Shown: piece after piece, positions 34,464 through 44,809 of the stretch | How the letters are laid out: each line of letters starts with the position of its first letter | Numbering within the stretch: position 1 is the first letter of the stretch | Assembly (NCBI RefSeq): GCF_028689305.1 | Contig: NZ_JAQTWM010000002.1 | Coordinates: 41,724 to 105,723, forward strand | Source: Rhodoferax sp. | Lineage (GTDB): Bacteria; Pseudomonadota; Gammaproteobacteria; Burkholderiales; Burkholderiaceae_C | Length of the DNA stretch: 64,000 nt | Direction: 5' to 3' | The notes under the pieces: model-generated | What the model saw: only the letters and a program-made list of their open reading frames with translations | Told to the model about the DNA's origin: nothing | Databases searched by the model: none | Position numbers and translations under genes: made by a program

Positions 34464-35741
34464 TCAGATGTCAAACAACAAACGAGCCGGATCTTCCAGT
34501 GCTTCCTTCATCGCCACCAGGCCCAACACGGCTTCGCGGCCGTCGATGATGCGGTGGTCGTAGCTCATGGCAAAGTAGTTCATCGGGCGCACCACCACCT
34601 GGCCGTTTTCCACCATGGCGCGGTCTTTGGTGGCGTGTACGCCCAGAATCGCGCTTTGCGGCGGGTTGATGATGGGGGTGGACATCATGGAACCGAAGGT
34701 GCCGCCGTTGCTGATCGAGAACGTGCCGCCGGTCATTTCTTCCATGCCCAGCTTGCCATCACGGGCTTTGGTGCCAAATTCAGCAATCTTTTTCTCGATG
34801 TCGGCAAAACTCATCTGGTCGGCATTGCGCAAAATCGGCACCACCAGGCCACGGGGTGAACCAACCGCGATACCGATGTCAAAGTAACCGTGGTAGACGA
34901 TGTCGTTGCCATCCACCGAGGCGTTCAGCACCGGGAATTTCTTCAAGGCGTGCACCGCAGCTTTGACGAAGAAGCTCATGAAGCCCAGCTTCACGCCATG
35001 CTCTTTCTCAAACCGCTCTTGCATGCGCTTGCGCATGTCCATCACCGGGGCCATGTTGATCTCGTTGAAGGTCGTCAAAATGGCGTTGGTCGATTGCGAT
35101 TGCAGCAGACGCTCGGCCACGCGAGCGCGCAGGCGGGTCATCGGTACACGTTGTTCCGGGCGGCCCGCCAAAGCGTCGGCCAAGCTGCTGGCCGGTGCTG
35201 CCACTTGAGGCAATACCGGGGCTGTAGCCCTTGCTGGCATTGCGGGAGCAGCTACAACTTTAGGTGCAGCCACAGCCGCCAGAACATCACCCTTGGTGAC
35301 ACGGCCATCTTTGCCAGAACCGGCGACCGAACCGGCTGCCAGTTGGTTGTCGGCCATCAGCTTAGCGGCAGCGGGCATGGCCACACCGGCCATCGAGCCA
35401 CCGGTTGACGCGGGCACAGCAGCAGCCACCGCAGAGGGCGCTGCCGCAGCAGCCATGGCGGCAGCCACCGGCGTCACCGCCACTGCCGCACCGGCGACAG
35501 CTTCGGTGTCAATCCGGGCAATGAGCTGGTCCGCCGCGACCGTGCTGCCGTCGGCTTGTACGATTTCAACAATCACCCCCGCAGCAGGAGCGGGTACTTC
35601 CAGCACCACCTTGTCGGTTTCCACGTCGATCAGGATTTCATCCACAGCGACAGCGTCGCCGACTTTTTTCTTCCACTGCAACAGGGTGGCTTCAGCCACG
35701 GATTCAGACAGTTGCGGGACTTTGACTTCTACGATTGCCAT
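34464..35741 (-). CDS. sucB: 2-oxoglutarate dehydrogenase E2 (dihydrolipoyllysine succinyltransferase)
   Basis: Lipoyl domain [22 protein letters not shown], catalytic [14 protein letters not shown]; start [11 protein letters not shown] at 35741. Confidence 0.96.
   Translation of the reverse strand: MAIVEVKVPQLSESVAEATLLQWKKKVGDAVAVDEILIDVETDKVVLEVPAPAAGVIVEIVQADGSTVAADQLIARIDTEAVAGAAVAVTPVAAAMAAAAAPSAVAAAVPASTGGSMAGVAMPAAAKLMADNQLAAGSVAGSGKDGRVTKGDVLAAVAAPKVVAAPAMPARATAPVLPQVAAPASSLADALAGRPEQRVPMTRLRARVAERLLQSQSTNAILTTFNEINMAPVMDMRKRMQERFEKEHGVKLGFMSFFVKAAVHALKKFPVLNASVDGNDIVYHGYFDIGIAVGSPRGLVVPILRNADQMSFADIEKKIAEFGTKARDGKLGMEEMTGGTFSISNGGTFGSMMSTPIINPPQSAILGVHATKDRAMVENGQVVVRPMNYFAMSYDHRIIDGREAVLGLVAMKEALEDPARLLFDI
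35209..35267 (-). repeat. Dispersed repeat copy O (inside sucB linker)
   Basis: minus strand GCACC-TAAAGTT-GTAGC TGCTCCCGCAATGCCAGCAAGGGCTACAGCCCCGGTATTG. Confidence 0.5.
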
Positions 35742-35831
35742 GACAATTCTTTCAAAAATTTCTTGAGGGTTTGCACAAGCGGGCCACACGCCCGCTGCAA
35801 ACAGATGAAGTTGGTGATTGGGTTGTTGACC

Positions 35832-38699
35832 TTATTTGGTCAGCACAAAGCCCTTGAGCTTGGCAAACGCGCCTTCGACCAACGCTTTTTGCTGCTCTTG
35901 GTGCAGGTGCGAATACCCGACCGCTGGCGACGCAGAAGCCGCCCGGCCGGAGTAGCCCAGCTTTTGCCCCTCAAGCATGTTTTCGTGAATGTAGTGCTGC
36001 ACAAAGAACCAGGCACCCTGGTTTTGCGGCTCGTCCTGCGCCCAGACCACTTCGGTGGCGTTGGGGTACTTTTTGAGTTCGGTGGAAAACGCCTTGTGCG
36101 GGAACGGGTACAGCTGCTCCACCCGGATGATGGCCACATCGTCCGCGCCTTTTTCTTCGCGTTTTTTGGACAGGTCGTAATACACCTTGCCAGAACAAGC
36201 AATCACCCGTTTGACCTTGTCACCTTTGAGTGCCTTCTGATCCGGAATGATGGTCTGGAAGCTGCCTTTGGTGAACTCGGACAGCGGGGATGCGGCATCC
36301 TTGTGGCGCAGCAGTGACTTGGGCGTGAAGATCACCAGTGGCTTGCGCAGGTTACGCACCATCTGGCGACGCAGCACGTGGAAGATCTGGCTGGCCGTGG
36401 TGGGTTGCACCAGCTGCATGTTGGTGTCTGCTGCCAACTGCATGAAACGTTCCACACGGGCTGAAGAGTGCTCGGGGCCCTGGCCCTCGTAGCCGTGTGG
36501 CAGCATCAAGGTGATGCCATTCACCCGGCCCCACTTGACTTCACCCGAAGCAATGAATTGGTCAATCACCACCTGGGCACCGTTGGCAAAATCGCCAAAC
36601 TGGGCTTCCCAGATCACCAGCGTGTTGGGATCGTTGGAGGCATAGCCGTATTCAAAGCCCAGCACCGCTTCCTCAGACAGGATGGAGTCGATAACCACAA
36701 AGGGTGACTGGTTTTCAGCCACGTTCTGCAGCGGCACATAAGTACCCACGTCCCATTTCTCACGGCTTTGGTCATGAATGACGGCGTGACGGTGGGTAAA
36801 GGTGCCACGACCACAGTCTTCGCCAGACAGGCGCACCGGGTAGCCACTGGCCACCAGCGAGGCAAACGCCATGTGTTCACCCATGCCCCAGTCCACCGGA
36901 ATGTCGCCCCGGCCCATGGCGGCCCGGTCGTCATAGACTTTTTTCACCAACGGGTGCGGGTTGACGCTAGCCGGAATCGCGGTGATTTTTTCAGCCAGAC
37001 GTTTCCATTCCGCCATCGGAATGGCCGTGTCACCGGCATCCGTCCACTTCTTGCCCAGGTAGGGTGACCAGTCCACCGCGTATTTGCTTTTGAAGTTGGT
37101 CAACACCGGGTCAACCGTGTGTTTGCCGGCGTCCATGGCTGCACGGTAGGCCTTGACCATGTCGTCGCCCAAAGCCGCACCCAGCCCCTGGGCCGCCAGT
37201 TTGTCGGCGTAGAGCTTGCGCGTGCCAGGGTGGGCGCCAATCTTCTTGTACATCAGCGGCTGGGTCAGCGCCGGAGTGTCTTGTTCGTTGTGGCCGAGTT
37301 TGCGGAAACAGATGATGTCCAGCACCACGTCCTTGCGGAATTCCATGCGGTATTCCAGCGCCCACTGCATGGCCATCACCACGGCTTCGGGATCATCACC
37401 GTTGACGTGCATCACCGGGGCTTCCACACCTTTAACGATGTCGGTGCAATACAAGGTGGAGCGATAGTCACGCGGGTCAGAGGTGGTGAAACCAATCTGG
37501 TTGTTGATGATCAGGTGCACCGTGCCTGCGGTGGTGTAGCCACGGGTTTGTGCCAGCGCCAGGGTTTCCTGGTTGACGCCCTGGCCGGCAAACGCGGCAT
37601 CACCATGCACCAGCACTGGCAGCACTTGGCGACCCGTGGGGTCAGAGCGGCGATCCATCCGGGCACGCACGGAGCCTTCCACCACCGGGTTGACAATTTC
37701 AAGGTGCGACGGGTTGAACGCCAGGCTCAGGTGCACCGGACCGCCGGGGGTGGTCACGTCAGAGCTGAAGCCCTGGTGGTATTTCACGTCACCAGCGGGC
37801 AGGTCTTCAGGCGCAGTGTGATCAAACTCGGCAAACAGGTCGCCAGGCATTTTGCCCAGGGTATTCACCAGCACGTTCAGGCGGCCACGGTGGGCCATGC
37901 CGATCACGATTTCCTGCACGCCCAGACTCCCCGCTTGCTGGATCAGCTGATCCATGGCGGCGATAAAACTCTCGCCCCCTTCGAGGGAGAAGCGCTTCTG
38001 GCCCACATACTTGGTATGCAGGAAGCGCTCCAGGCCTTCAGCTGCGGTCAGTCGGTCCAGAATGTGTTTTTTCTGATCGGCGTTGAAGTTGGGTTTGCTG
38101 CGAACACTTTCCAGCTTTTGCTGCCACCAGCGCTTTTGCGTCTGGTCGGTCAGGTACATGTATTCAGCACCAATCGTGCCGCAGTAGGTTTCACGCAAGG
38201 CGTTGAGCAACTCGCGCAAAGACATCTTGTCTTTGCCAAAAAACGTGTTGCTGGTGTCAAACACGGTTTCCTGGTCGGCATCACTGAAGCCGTAAAAAGA
38301 GGGTTCCAGCTCAGGAATGGAGCGTCGTTCAGTGCGTTTCAGCGGGTCCAGGTCAGCCCAGCTGGCGCCCACATTGCGGTAAGCAGCAATGAGTTGTTGC
38401 ACAGCGGTGCGCTTGCGCCCCATCTCGGCATCCACACTGGCCACCACCACCTTGGTGCCGCCGGCTTTGGCGCGCTGCGCAAAAGCATCAATGACGGGCT
38501 GGTGGGGAACGTCTTTGGCGTTGCTGCCGTCCACGGCAGGCACGTGCTGCAAAGCATCAAAGTAATCGCGCCAGGTGTCGGGCACGCTGCCGGGGTTGGC
38601 CAGGTAGTTTTCGTACATCTCTTCGACATACGGGGCGTTCCCACCGAAAAGGTAGGTATTCGCCTGATAGGCTTGGTAAACCGTGTTGGTTTCACTCAT
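35832..38699 (-). CDS. sucA: 2-oxoglutarate dehydrogenase E1
   Basis: GMAHRGRLNVLVNTLGK, HGDAAFAGQGVNQETL, NNQIGFTTS, LPHGYEGQGPEHSSAR; start MSETNTVYQAYQ at 38699. Confidence 0.97.
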   Translation of the reverse strand: MSETNTVYQAYQANTYLFGGNAPYVEEMYENYLANPGSVPDTWRDYFDALQHVPAVDGSNAKDVPHQPVIDAFAQRAKAGGTKVVVASVDAEMGRKRTAVQQLIAAYRNVGASWADLDPLKRTERRSIPELEPSFYGFSDADQETVFDTSNTFFGKDKMSLRELLNALRETYCGTIGAEYMYLTDQTQKRWWQQKLESVRSKPNFNADQKKHILDRLTAAEGLERFLHTKYVGQKRFSLEGGESFIAAMDQLIQQAGSLGVQEIVIGMAHRGRLNVLVNTLGKMPGDLFAEFDHTAPEDLPAGDVKYHQGFSSDVTTPGGPVHLSLAFNPSHLEIVNPVVEGSVRARMDRRSDPTGRQVLPVLVHGDAAFAGQGVNQETLALAQTRGYTTAGTVHLIINNQIGFTTSDPRDYRSTLYCTDIVKGVEAPVMHVNGDDPEAVVMAMQWALEYRMEFRKDVVLDIICFRKLGHNEQDTPALTQPLMYKKIGAHPGTRKLYADKLAAQGLGAALGDDMVKAYRAAMDAGKHTVDPVLTNFKSKYAVDWSPYLGKKWTDAGDTAIPMAEWKRLAEKITAIPASVNPHPLVKKVYDDRAAMGRGDIPVDWGMGEHMAFASLVASGYPVRLSGEDCGRGTFTHRHAVIHDQSREKWDVGTYVPLQNVAENQSPFVVIDSILSEEAVLGFEYGYASNDPNTLVIWEAQFGDFANGAQVVIDQFIASGEVKWGRVNGITLMLPHGYEGQGPEHSSARVERFMQLAADTNMQLVQPTTASQIFHVLRRQMVRNLRKPLVIFTPKSLLRHKDAASPLSEFTKGSFQTIIPDQKALKGDKVKRVIACSGKVYYDLSKKREEKGADDVAIIRVEQLYPFPHKAFSTELKKYPNATEVVWAQDEPQNQGAWFFVQHYIHENMLEGQKLGYSGRAASASPAVGYSHLHQEQQKALVEGAFAKLKGFVLTK

Positions 38700-38879
38700 G
38701 TTTCGCTGACTTTCATTCCCCTTGAGGGAACTTTGGCTGGTTAAAGCTGATGGTTGATTAACCTTCCGCGTCACGGCTTGACCGTTTGGCGGATGCGACA
38801 GTGGCGTTGGAAGGGCCGTTTGCAGCGCCGGATTGTGCCACCAAATGTGGCAAGCAACCTGACGCTGAAGTTACGTCTC

Positions 38880-40775
38880 TCAGGCCGACATCAGGTCCTT
38901 GATCTGCTGCAGGGCGGCTGGATCGTCCATGGTGGTCAGGTCACCGGGGTCGCGGCCTTCACACACGGCGGCAATGGCACGGCGCAGGCACTTGCCGCTG
39001 CGGGTTTTGGGCAGCACGGTGACAAACCGAACCCTTGCAGGCCGCGCCACAGCACCCAGATCACGGTCTACCAGCTTGAAGATCTCAGCTTCCAGCTTGA
39101 GCGCACTGGCCTCATCAGCGACCAAACTGGCATCCTTGACCACCGCAAACGCCATGGCCACCTGGCCCTTGAGCTGATCGGCCACCCCCACCACTGCCAC
39201 TTCGGCAATGTTCGGGTGCGCCGAAATGCTCTCCTCGATTTCACGCGTGCCCAGGCGATGGCCGGCCACGTTGATCACGTCGTCGGTTCGCCCCAGGATG
39301 AAGTAATAACCGTCAGCATCACGGATGCCCCAGTCAAAAGTGGAGTACACCAGCTTGCCGGGCACGCTTTTCCAGTAGGTGTTGACAAAACGCTCGTCGT
39401 CACGCCACACGGTCTGCATGCAGCCCGGGGGGAGCGGGCCCTCAACGGCGACCACGCCCTTCTGGTTCGGACCAGTCAGCTCCTCACCGGTCTGGTCGTC
39501 GAGCAATTTGACGTTGTAGCCATACACCGCCTTGCCTGGTGAGCCGAACTTGCTGGCGGCTTGCTCGATCCCGTTGCACAGCGACAGGATCGGCCAACCG
39601 GTTTCTGTCTGCCAGTAGTTGTCAATGATCGGTTTGCCCAGCCCGGCGCTGATCCACTGCGCCGTGGGCTCGTCCAAGGGCTCTCCGGCCAGGAACAGAG
39701 CGCGCAGGCTTGACAGGTCGTATTTGGTGAGCAACGCCGGGTCCTGCTTCTTCAATACCCGTACGGCAGTCGGGGCGCTGAACATCACCGTCACCTTGTA
39801 TTTCTCCACCAGGCTCCACCAGATACCACCATCCGGGCGGATCGGCAGGCCTTCATACATGATGGTCGCCATGCCGGCAATCAGCGGGCCATAAATGATG
39901 TAGCTGTGCCCCACCACCCAGCCGATGTCACTGGTGGAAAAGTAAGTTTCACCAGCGTTGCCGCCATAGATGTGTTTCATGCTGGCGGCCAGCGCCACCG
40001 CATAACCGCCGGTGTCGCGCTGCACCCCTTTGGGTTTGCCGGTGGTGCCACTGGTGTAGAGCGTGTAGCTGGGGTGGGTCGCATCAACCCACTCGCAGGG
40101 CACCACGGTATGGAGGTGTTTCTCACGCAGCGGCGCCCACAGGTGGTCGCGTTGAGCCTCCAGCGCCATCGGCACCAGACCCCGATCCGCCAGCAGTACA
40201 GCTTCGGGCTTGTATTTGGACAGGCGGATGGCCTCATCCAGCAACGGTTTGTAAGCCACGGCCTTGCCGCCTCGTGACCCCGCATCGGCACTCACGATCA
40301 CCTTGGGTTCGGCATCTTCAATACGCGAAGCCAGCGAACCCGAGGCAAAGCCGCCAAATACCACTGAATGGATCGCACCGATGCGGGTGCAAGCCAGCAT
40401 GGCAAACGCTGCTTCAGGAATCATGGGCATGTAAATCAACACGCGGTCGCCCTTTTGTACTCCCAGGTCTTTGAGCACCGCCGCCATACGTTGTACTTCG
40501 GCATGCAGTTCGCGAAACGAGAACACCTTTTCCTGATCCGTTTCGGTAGACACAAAAATCAGGGCCGCCTGATCTGCGCGGGTGGCCAGATGCCGATCCA
40601 CCGCGTTGTGGCACAAATTGGTCACACCACCAACAAACCATTTGGCAAACGGCGGGTTGCTGTAGTCACAAATCTGTTGCGGCTGAACTTTCCAGTCCAC
40701 CAACTGAGCTTGTTCGCCCCAAAAGCCATCGCGATCAGTGAGAGAACGTTGGTGAAATTCGGCGTACGTGGTCAT
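38880..40775 (-). CDS. prpE: Propionate-CoA ligase (PrpE-type acyl-CoA synthetase)
   Basis: ACS-family YTSGTTGKPKGVQRDTGGYAVAL, DIGWVVGHSYIIYGPL, PKTRSGKCLRRAI; start MTTYAEFHQRSLTDRDGFW at 40775. Confidence 0.9.
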   Translation of the reverse strand: MTTYAEFHQRSLTDRDGFWGEQAQLVDWKVQPQQICDYSNPPFAKWFVGGVTNLCHNAVDRHLATRADQAALIFVSTETDQEKVFSFRELHAEVQRMAAVLKDLGVQKGDRVLIYMPMIPEAAFAMLACTRIGAIHSVVFGGFASGSLASRIEDAEPKVIVSADAGSRGGKAVAYKPLLDEAIRLSKYKPEAVLLADRGLVPMALEAQRDHLWAPLREKHLHTVVPCEWVDATHPSYTLYTSGTTGKPKGVQRDTGGYAVALAASMKHIYGGNAGETYFSTSDIGWVVGHSYIIYGPLIAGMATIMYEGLPIRPDGGIWWSLVEKYKVTVMFSAPTAVRVLKKQDPALLTKYDLSSLRALFLAGEPLDEPTAQWISAGLGKPIIDNYWQTETGWPILSLCNGIEQAASKFGSPGKAVYGYNVKLLDDQTGEELTGPNQKGVVAVEGPLPPGCMQTVWRDDERFVNTYWKSVPGKLVYSTFDWGIRDADGYYFILGRTDDVINVAGHRLGTREIEESISAHPNIAEVAVVGVADQLKGQVAMAFAVVKDASLVADEASALKLEAEIFKLVDRDLGAVARPARVRFVTVLPKTRSGKCLRRAIAAVCEGRDPGDLTTMDDPAALQQIKDLMSA

Positions 40776-40882
40776 TGGCGGTCTCCAATTGTTGTGAAAT
40801 AAACTGAATTCATAATTATGAATAGTGAGCTTGCTGTTCCCTGACGAGAACGGTATTGACGATCCCTCCAACAAACTCATAA

Positions 40883-40945
40883 GCTATCTTTTTTATAGCT
40901 ATATGTGATTATTCTTTCCGGGCTGGAAGGCTATTTGATCAATGA
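40883..40945 (+). repeat. Dispersed repeat copy D (prpE / isochorismatase gap, runs into gene 3' end)
   Basis: GCTAT-CTTTTTT-ATAGC ... CCGGGCTGGAAGGCTATTTGATC. Confidence 0.8.
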
Positions 40946-41533
40946 CTGGACGGCTTTGAACTGCGGATGCTCGGCTGAACGCAGCCATTCAAAAGCCACC
41001 ATCTCGGTCGTCACCAGTTCAGCACCAGCGCTGGCGAGCCGGTCAAAAGCGGCGTCGCGATTACGTTCAGTACGGGAACTGCAGGCGTCGGTAACGACCC
41101 AGACGTCAAACTCGTCCTCCAGCAAATGCAGCGCGGTTTGCAACAGGCACACATGCGCCTCACAACCGGCAATCACAATGCTGCTGCGCTCGGAAGGTGT
41201 ATTGGATGGCTTTTGCAAATGCTTGGGCAGGCTGCGGGCGTTGCCTGCCGCAGGCTTGACTGGAGGCCGCAGCCATTCACCCAGGCCCTCTTCGACCCCA
41301 CTGAACTGCATCTTGGCCAGCGTACGGTCGCACAAAGCCTTGATTTCCGGCGGGTTTTCACCCAGCCTGGACGGATTTTGCTCGGTGCCCATCACCGGAA
41401 CATGCAGCAACCGTGCCATTTGAGCCAACCTGCCAGCATTGGCCAACACCAGCGGCGCTTCGTGGATGGCTGGCATCAGGCGGGTCTGGTAGTCCACCAG
41501 GACCAGTTGGGATAAGGCGACGTCAAGCAACAT
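40931..41533 (-). CDS. Isochorismatase-family cysteine hydrolase
   Basis: LVLVDYQTRLMPAI, SSIVIAGCEAHVCLLQTALHLLEDEFDVWVVTDACSSR. Confidence 0.9.
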   Translation of the reverse strand: MLLDVALSQLVLVDYQTRLMPAIHEAPLVLANAGRLAQMARLLHVPVMGTEQNPSRLGENPPEIKALCDRTLAKMQFSGVEEGLGEWLRPPVKPAAGNARSLPKHLQKPSNTPSERSSIVIAGCEAHVCLLQTALHLLEDEFDVWVVTDACSSRTERNRDAAFDRLASAGAELVTTEMVAFEWLRSAEHPQFKAVQSLIK

Positions 41534-41620
41534 GTGAAACTTTCTGCAGAAATGGAAGCAATAGGATGACCGTGGATTAGACCTCAGGAGTTCGGAGCGC
41601 AGCAAGTCAACAAGGCCAGC

Positions 41621-43390
41621 TCAGGGCCTGATCGCCACCTGCAGGACCGACAGCGACTGGCGCGGCAGGGTGGTGTCGTCTTTCAGTAATTGCCAGACAA
41701 ACTGTTTGGGCAATTCAATCTCGTCAAACTGTTGCAAGGTCCTGACCTGCAACCTGGAACCCGCTTCGGCGCCAGGCCAGGCACCGATCTGTTTCGCCAG
41801 ATTCCGGATCAGATCAGGGGCTTCGCTGGTGCGGGCCACTACATAAAACCCCCTGCCCTGCGCGCCCATGCCGCAACACGGTGCACTGGCCTTGATCAGT
41901 TCGTCGGCACTGCGCACCGGCAGGCTGGGCGACTGGCTGAAAAAATCAAAGGTGTTGAAGATCATGTTGTAGACAAACACAGGCTGTCTGACCTGGGTGT
42001 TCAGGTACCGCGCCACCACATGCCCGGCATTGAACTTGACATACAGGTCACGGTGAAAGGTGACCGTGAAAGCAAACAACATCACCACGGCGCTGACCGA
42101 CCAGGCCAGCACACGACCTGGCGGCGTGAGCATTTCCCACACCAGAACGAGTGCCAACAAGGGCAGCAGGGCCAGCAGGACCCATGGGTTACCGGCATGC
42201 CAAAAATACAGCAGTGCACAGAGTGTGCTCAAGGCCAGCATCACTGTCACGTAACCGAGATGCAGGCGAAGCAGCCAGCTCGGGGACAGAACAGCCCAGT
42301 CCACTTTGCTGAGCCAATGTCCGCAGGCGATCGCAGCATACGGAAACACGATCACCAGGTAGTAATCCATCTGGTACTTGGTGGCGCTGAACACGGCCAG
42401 CGCCAGCAAGAAAGTGCTCCATAAAAACACCGGCGCCGCGACCGGCGCAAGACGTGTTGCCTGCGGCCCAGCGCCCCCCCCCTGTCCCCAGGCAAAGCCA
42501 CTATAGGCGTCGGCCCAAAGTGCCGCCACCAGCACCAGCAAGGTCGGGAAAAAAGTCCAGACCAGGTTGTGTAAAAAGAAAAAGGGGCTGCCTTTGTCGT
42601 TCTGGATCGGGCCGGTGTTCAGGAAACGTCCAAACTGGCTGTCCCAGAGAAAAAATTTCAGCCCCGAAACATGGGTCTGACCAAAGACCAGTTTCTCGGG
42701 TTGTGCATCAAACTGCAGATACAGGGCCAGCAGTTCCGGCAAGGTGAACAGCAGCGTGCCCATCATGGCGAGCAGCCATTTCCAGTGAAACAGGCGGGAC
42801 CAGGCACGGAGATAGACCAACATGGCCACCAGCCCCACGCCCAGAAACCCGAGCACAAACACCCCTTTGGTCATCACTGCAGCAGCCGTCCCCACTGAAC
42901 CCAGTAACCCGTATTTCAGACTGGTCTGTTGGTCATACCTGAGCCAGGCATAACTGGCCGCGGTCATCAGCGCCAGCAGATAGACTTCAGCTTTCTGGTC
43001 ATGCACCGCCAACAACAGGCCAAACAGGCTCAGGTAGATCAAGGTCGTCAGCGACGCCGTGGCTTCATCGTCAAAAAACAGGGCCAGCTGGCGGGTGAAC
43101 CAGGCCCCCATGGCAAAAAACAGCAGACCAGGGACCTGGTAAGCATATTCATTGATTCCGAACAGCTGGAAGGAGATCGCCATCATCCAGAACGGGAAAT
43201 GGGGCTTGTCCAGCCAATCCTTGCCCTGAAACACCAGATTGAAGGCGTCACCGTGCAACACCATGTGTTTGGCCAACAAGGCGTACACGGCGGCATCGCC
43301 GTCCATGCGAGGAAACAGCAGACACAGCAGGCTGATGGTCAGCAGCAGCCCAAAACCAAGACGATGAACACAGCGAACGGAAAAAGTCAT
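41621..43390 (-). CDS. GT39/ArnT-like membrane glycosyltransferase
   Basis: Multi-TM; DGDAAVYALLAKHMV, DWLDKPHFPFWMMAISFQLFGINEYAYQVPGLLF typical of PMT/ArnT family. Confidence 0.85.
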   Translation of the reverse strand: MTFSVRCVHRLGFGLLLTISLLCLLFPRMDGDAAVYALLAKHMVLHGDAFNLVFQGKDWLDKPHFPFWMMAISFQLFGINEYAYQVPGLLFFAMGAWFTRQLALFFDDEATASLTTLIYLSLFGLLLAVHDQKAEVYLLALMTAASYAWLRYDQQTSLKYGLLGSVGTAAAVMTKGVFVLGFLGVGLVAMLVYLRAWSRLFHWKWLLAMMGTLLFTLPELLALYLQFDAQPEKLVFGQTHVSGLKFFLWDSQFGRFLNTGPIQNDKGSPFFFLHNLVWTFFPTLLVLVAALWADAYSGFAWGQGGGAGPQATRLAPVAAPVFLWSTFLLALAVFSATKYQMDYYLVIVFPYAAIACGHWLSKVDWAVLSPSWLLRLHLGYVTVMLALSTLCALLYFWHAGNPWVLLALLPLLALVLVWEMLTPPGRVLAWSVSAVVMLFAFTVTFHRDLYVKFNAGHVVARYLNTQVRQPVFVYNMIFNTFDFFSQSPSLPVRSADELIKASAPCCGMGAQGRGFYVVARTSEAPDLIRNLAKQIGAWPGAEAGSRLQVRTLQQFDEIELPKQFVWQLLKDDTTLPRQSLSVLQVAIRP

Positions 43391-43428
43391 TCAGAGCTAA
43401 TTGAATAAAAATATTTAAAATCAATAAG

Positions 43429-43446
43429 TTGCAATGATAATTGCAA
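43429..43446. promoter_or_regulatory. Palindromic Fur-box-like operator between GT39 and NlpC/P60 genes
   Basis: TTGCAAT-GATA-ATTGCAA perfect 7-bp arms, contains AATGATAAT. Confidence 0.45.
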
Positions 43447-43459
43447 AAAACACTTTAAC

Positions 43460-43489
43460 TTGACACGATGCTTGAACTGCAAGTATGCT
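43460..43489 (+). promoter_or_regulatory. Sigma70-like promoter for the NlpC/P60 gene
   Basis: TTGACA (43460-43465), 18-bp spacer, TATGCT (43484-43489). Confidence 0.5.
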
Positions 43490-44075
43490 ACGGCCCATGC
43501 GCGTTTTTGCCACCATTTTTGCCCTTTTGTTTGCTGCCAGTGTTCATGCCAACCCGGTTGGTACGCAAGACGATATGGATCAATTGCTGGTGGACAAGGG
43601 GCTGCTGGCAAAGATTGACCAGGTGCGACAATCCGTCAGTGAAAAGGCCTCGGACCTGGTGGTAGCGGCCATCGGTTTTCTGGGTGTGCCTTACCGGCGC
43701 GGCGGCAACACGGCTGAAACCGGGTTTGATTGCAGCGGTTTTGTTCGGGCCATCTACCAGCAAACAGCGGGGCTGCTGCTGCCGCGCAGAGCAGAACAGC
43801 AAGCGGCTGCCACCCAAAAAATTGATCGTGCTGATCTGCAACCGGGTGATCTGGTGTTTTTCAACACCATGCGGCGGGCTTTCAGCCACGTCGGCATTTA
43901 CATCGGTGATGGCAAATTTGTGCACTCCCCCAAACCTGGTGCCGAGGTTCGGATTGAGAGCCTGAGCATGTCTTACTGGAATCGCCGGTTTGATGGTGCG
44001 CGCCGGGTCCAGCCCCTGTCGACGGAGACTCCTGTGCAGCAAGCCTTGCAAATCACGGAGTCAACTTTGCGCTGA
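43485..44075 (+). CDS. NlpC/P60 (C40) peptidase; start may be 43497
   Basis: GVPYRRGGNTAETGFDCSGFVRAIYQQTAG, LQPGDLVFFNT, FSHVGIYIGDGKFVHSP. Confidence 0.92.
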   Translation: MLRPMRVFATIFALLFAASVHANPVGTQDDMDQLLVDKGLLAKIDQVRQSVSEKASDLVVAAIGFLGVPYRRGGNTAETGFDCSGFVRAIYQQTAGLLLPRRAEQQAAATQKIDRADLQPGDLVFFNTMRRAFSHVGIYIGDGKFVHSPKPGAEVRIESLSMSYWNRRFDGARRVQPLSTETPVQQALQITESTLR

Positions 44076-44085
44076 ATCATCATTT

Positions 44086-44148
44086 GCTATATTATTTATA
44101 GCTAATGATGTCCTGTTTATCTGGGGTAGAGGTCCATATCTCATCTGT
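44086..44148 (+). repeat. Dispersed repeat copy E (after NlpC/P60 gene)
   Basis: GCTAT-ATTATTT-ATAGC ... ATCTGGGGTAGAGGTCCATATCTCATC. Confidence 0.75.
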
Positions 44149-44196
44149 TTGATTCACTCGCCCGAGGCTGACCAAGCGCTCGGGGTTTCACCGGGG

Positions 44197-44790
44197 ATGT
44201 CCATGAACGAGCGAATTTCCCAGATATTGGCCCAAATCGCGACGCTTGAAGATGATCTGCGCACGGCAGTTAACGAGCAGGAAAGCCGGATGGCCTTCCA
44301 GATCAAGGGCAAGCGAGTGGAATTTGAAAGCTCGGTCAAGGCCGCGCACCGCCAACTCAAAAGAAATTTTTTTCGCTGGCTGGTCACCAACCGCCCGCAG
44401 AACCTGCTCACCGGCCCGATCATCTACAGCATGATTGTCCCGCTGGTGATGCTTGATCTCTGTGTCACGTTTTACCAATGGACCTGTTTCCCCATCTATG
44501 GCGTGAAACGGGTTCGGCGTGCCGACTATTTTGTATTTGACCGGCACCAGTTGGAATACCTCAATTTCATTGAGAAATTTCACTGCGCTTATTGTGAATA
44601 TGGCAATGGCCTCATGAGTTACATGGCAGAAATCCTGGCCCGGACCGAAGAGTATTTTTGCCCCATCAAACATGCCCGCAAACTGCTGGGCGCGCATGGC
44701 CGGTATCAGCGCTTTCTGGAATACGGTGATGCGGTTGATTACCAGGCTCGGCTGGAAAAATTTCGTACCGGGCTCGGGAAAACCGAATAA
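44197..44790 (+). CDS. Conserved hypothetical membrane-associated protein
   Basis: MSMNERISQILAQIATLEDDLRTAVNEQESRMAFQIKGKRVEFE..., one hydrophobic stretch, Cys-containing C-terminal half; start moved downstream of the peptidase gene and repeat copy E. Confidence 0.65.
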   Translation: MSMNERISQILAQIATLEDDLRTAVNEQESRMAFQIKGKRVEFESSVKAAHRQLKRNFFRWLVTNRPQNLLTGPIIYSMIVPLVMLDLCVTFYQWTCFPIYGVKRVRRADYFVFDRHQLEYLNFIEKFHCAYCEYGNGLMSYMAEILARTEEYFCPIKHARKLLGAHGRYQRFLEYGDAVDYQARLEKFRTGLGKTE

Positions 44791-44809
44791 GGCAAAGCGA
44801 AGTTTTTGC

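Noticed and set aside
37119-38744. 541-aa plus-strand ORF antisense to sucA (and similar long antisense ORFs, e.g. 48312-50069 minus, 46876-47844 minus, 33031-34563 plus, 58899-60236 plus)
   Set aside because: Shadow ORFs of GC-rich conserved genes: composition (His/Gln/Val-rich) shows no family motif and the sense strand carries clear homologs.
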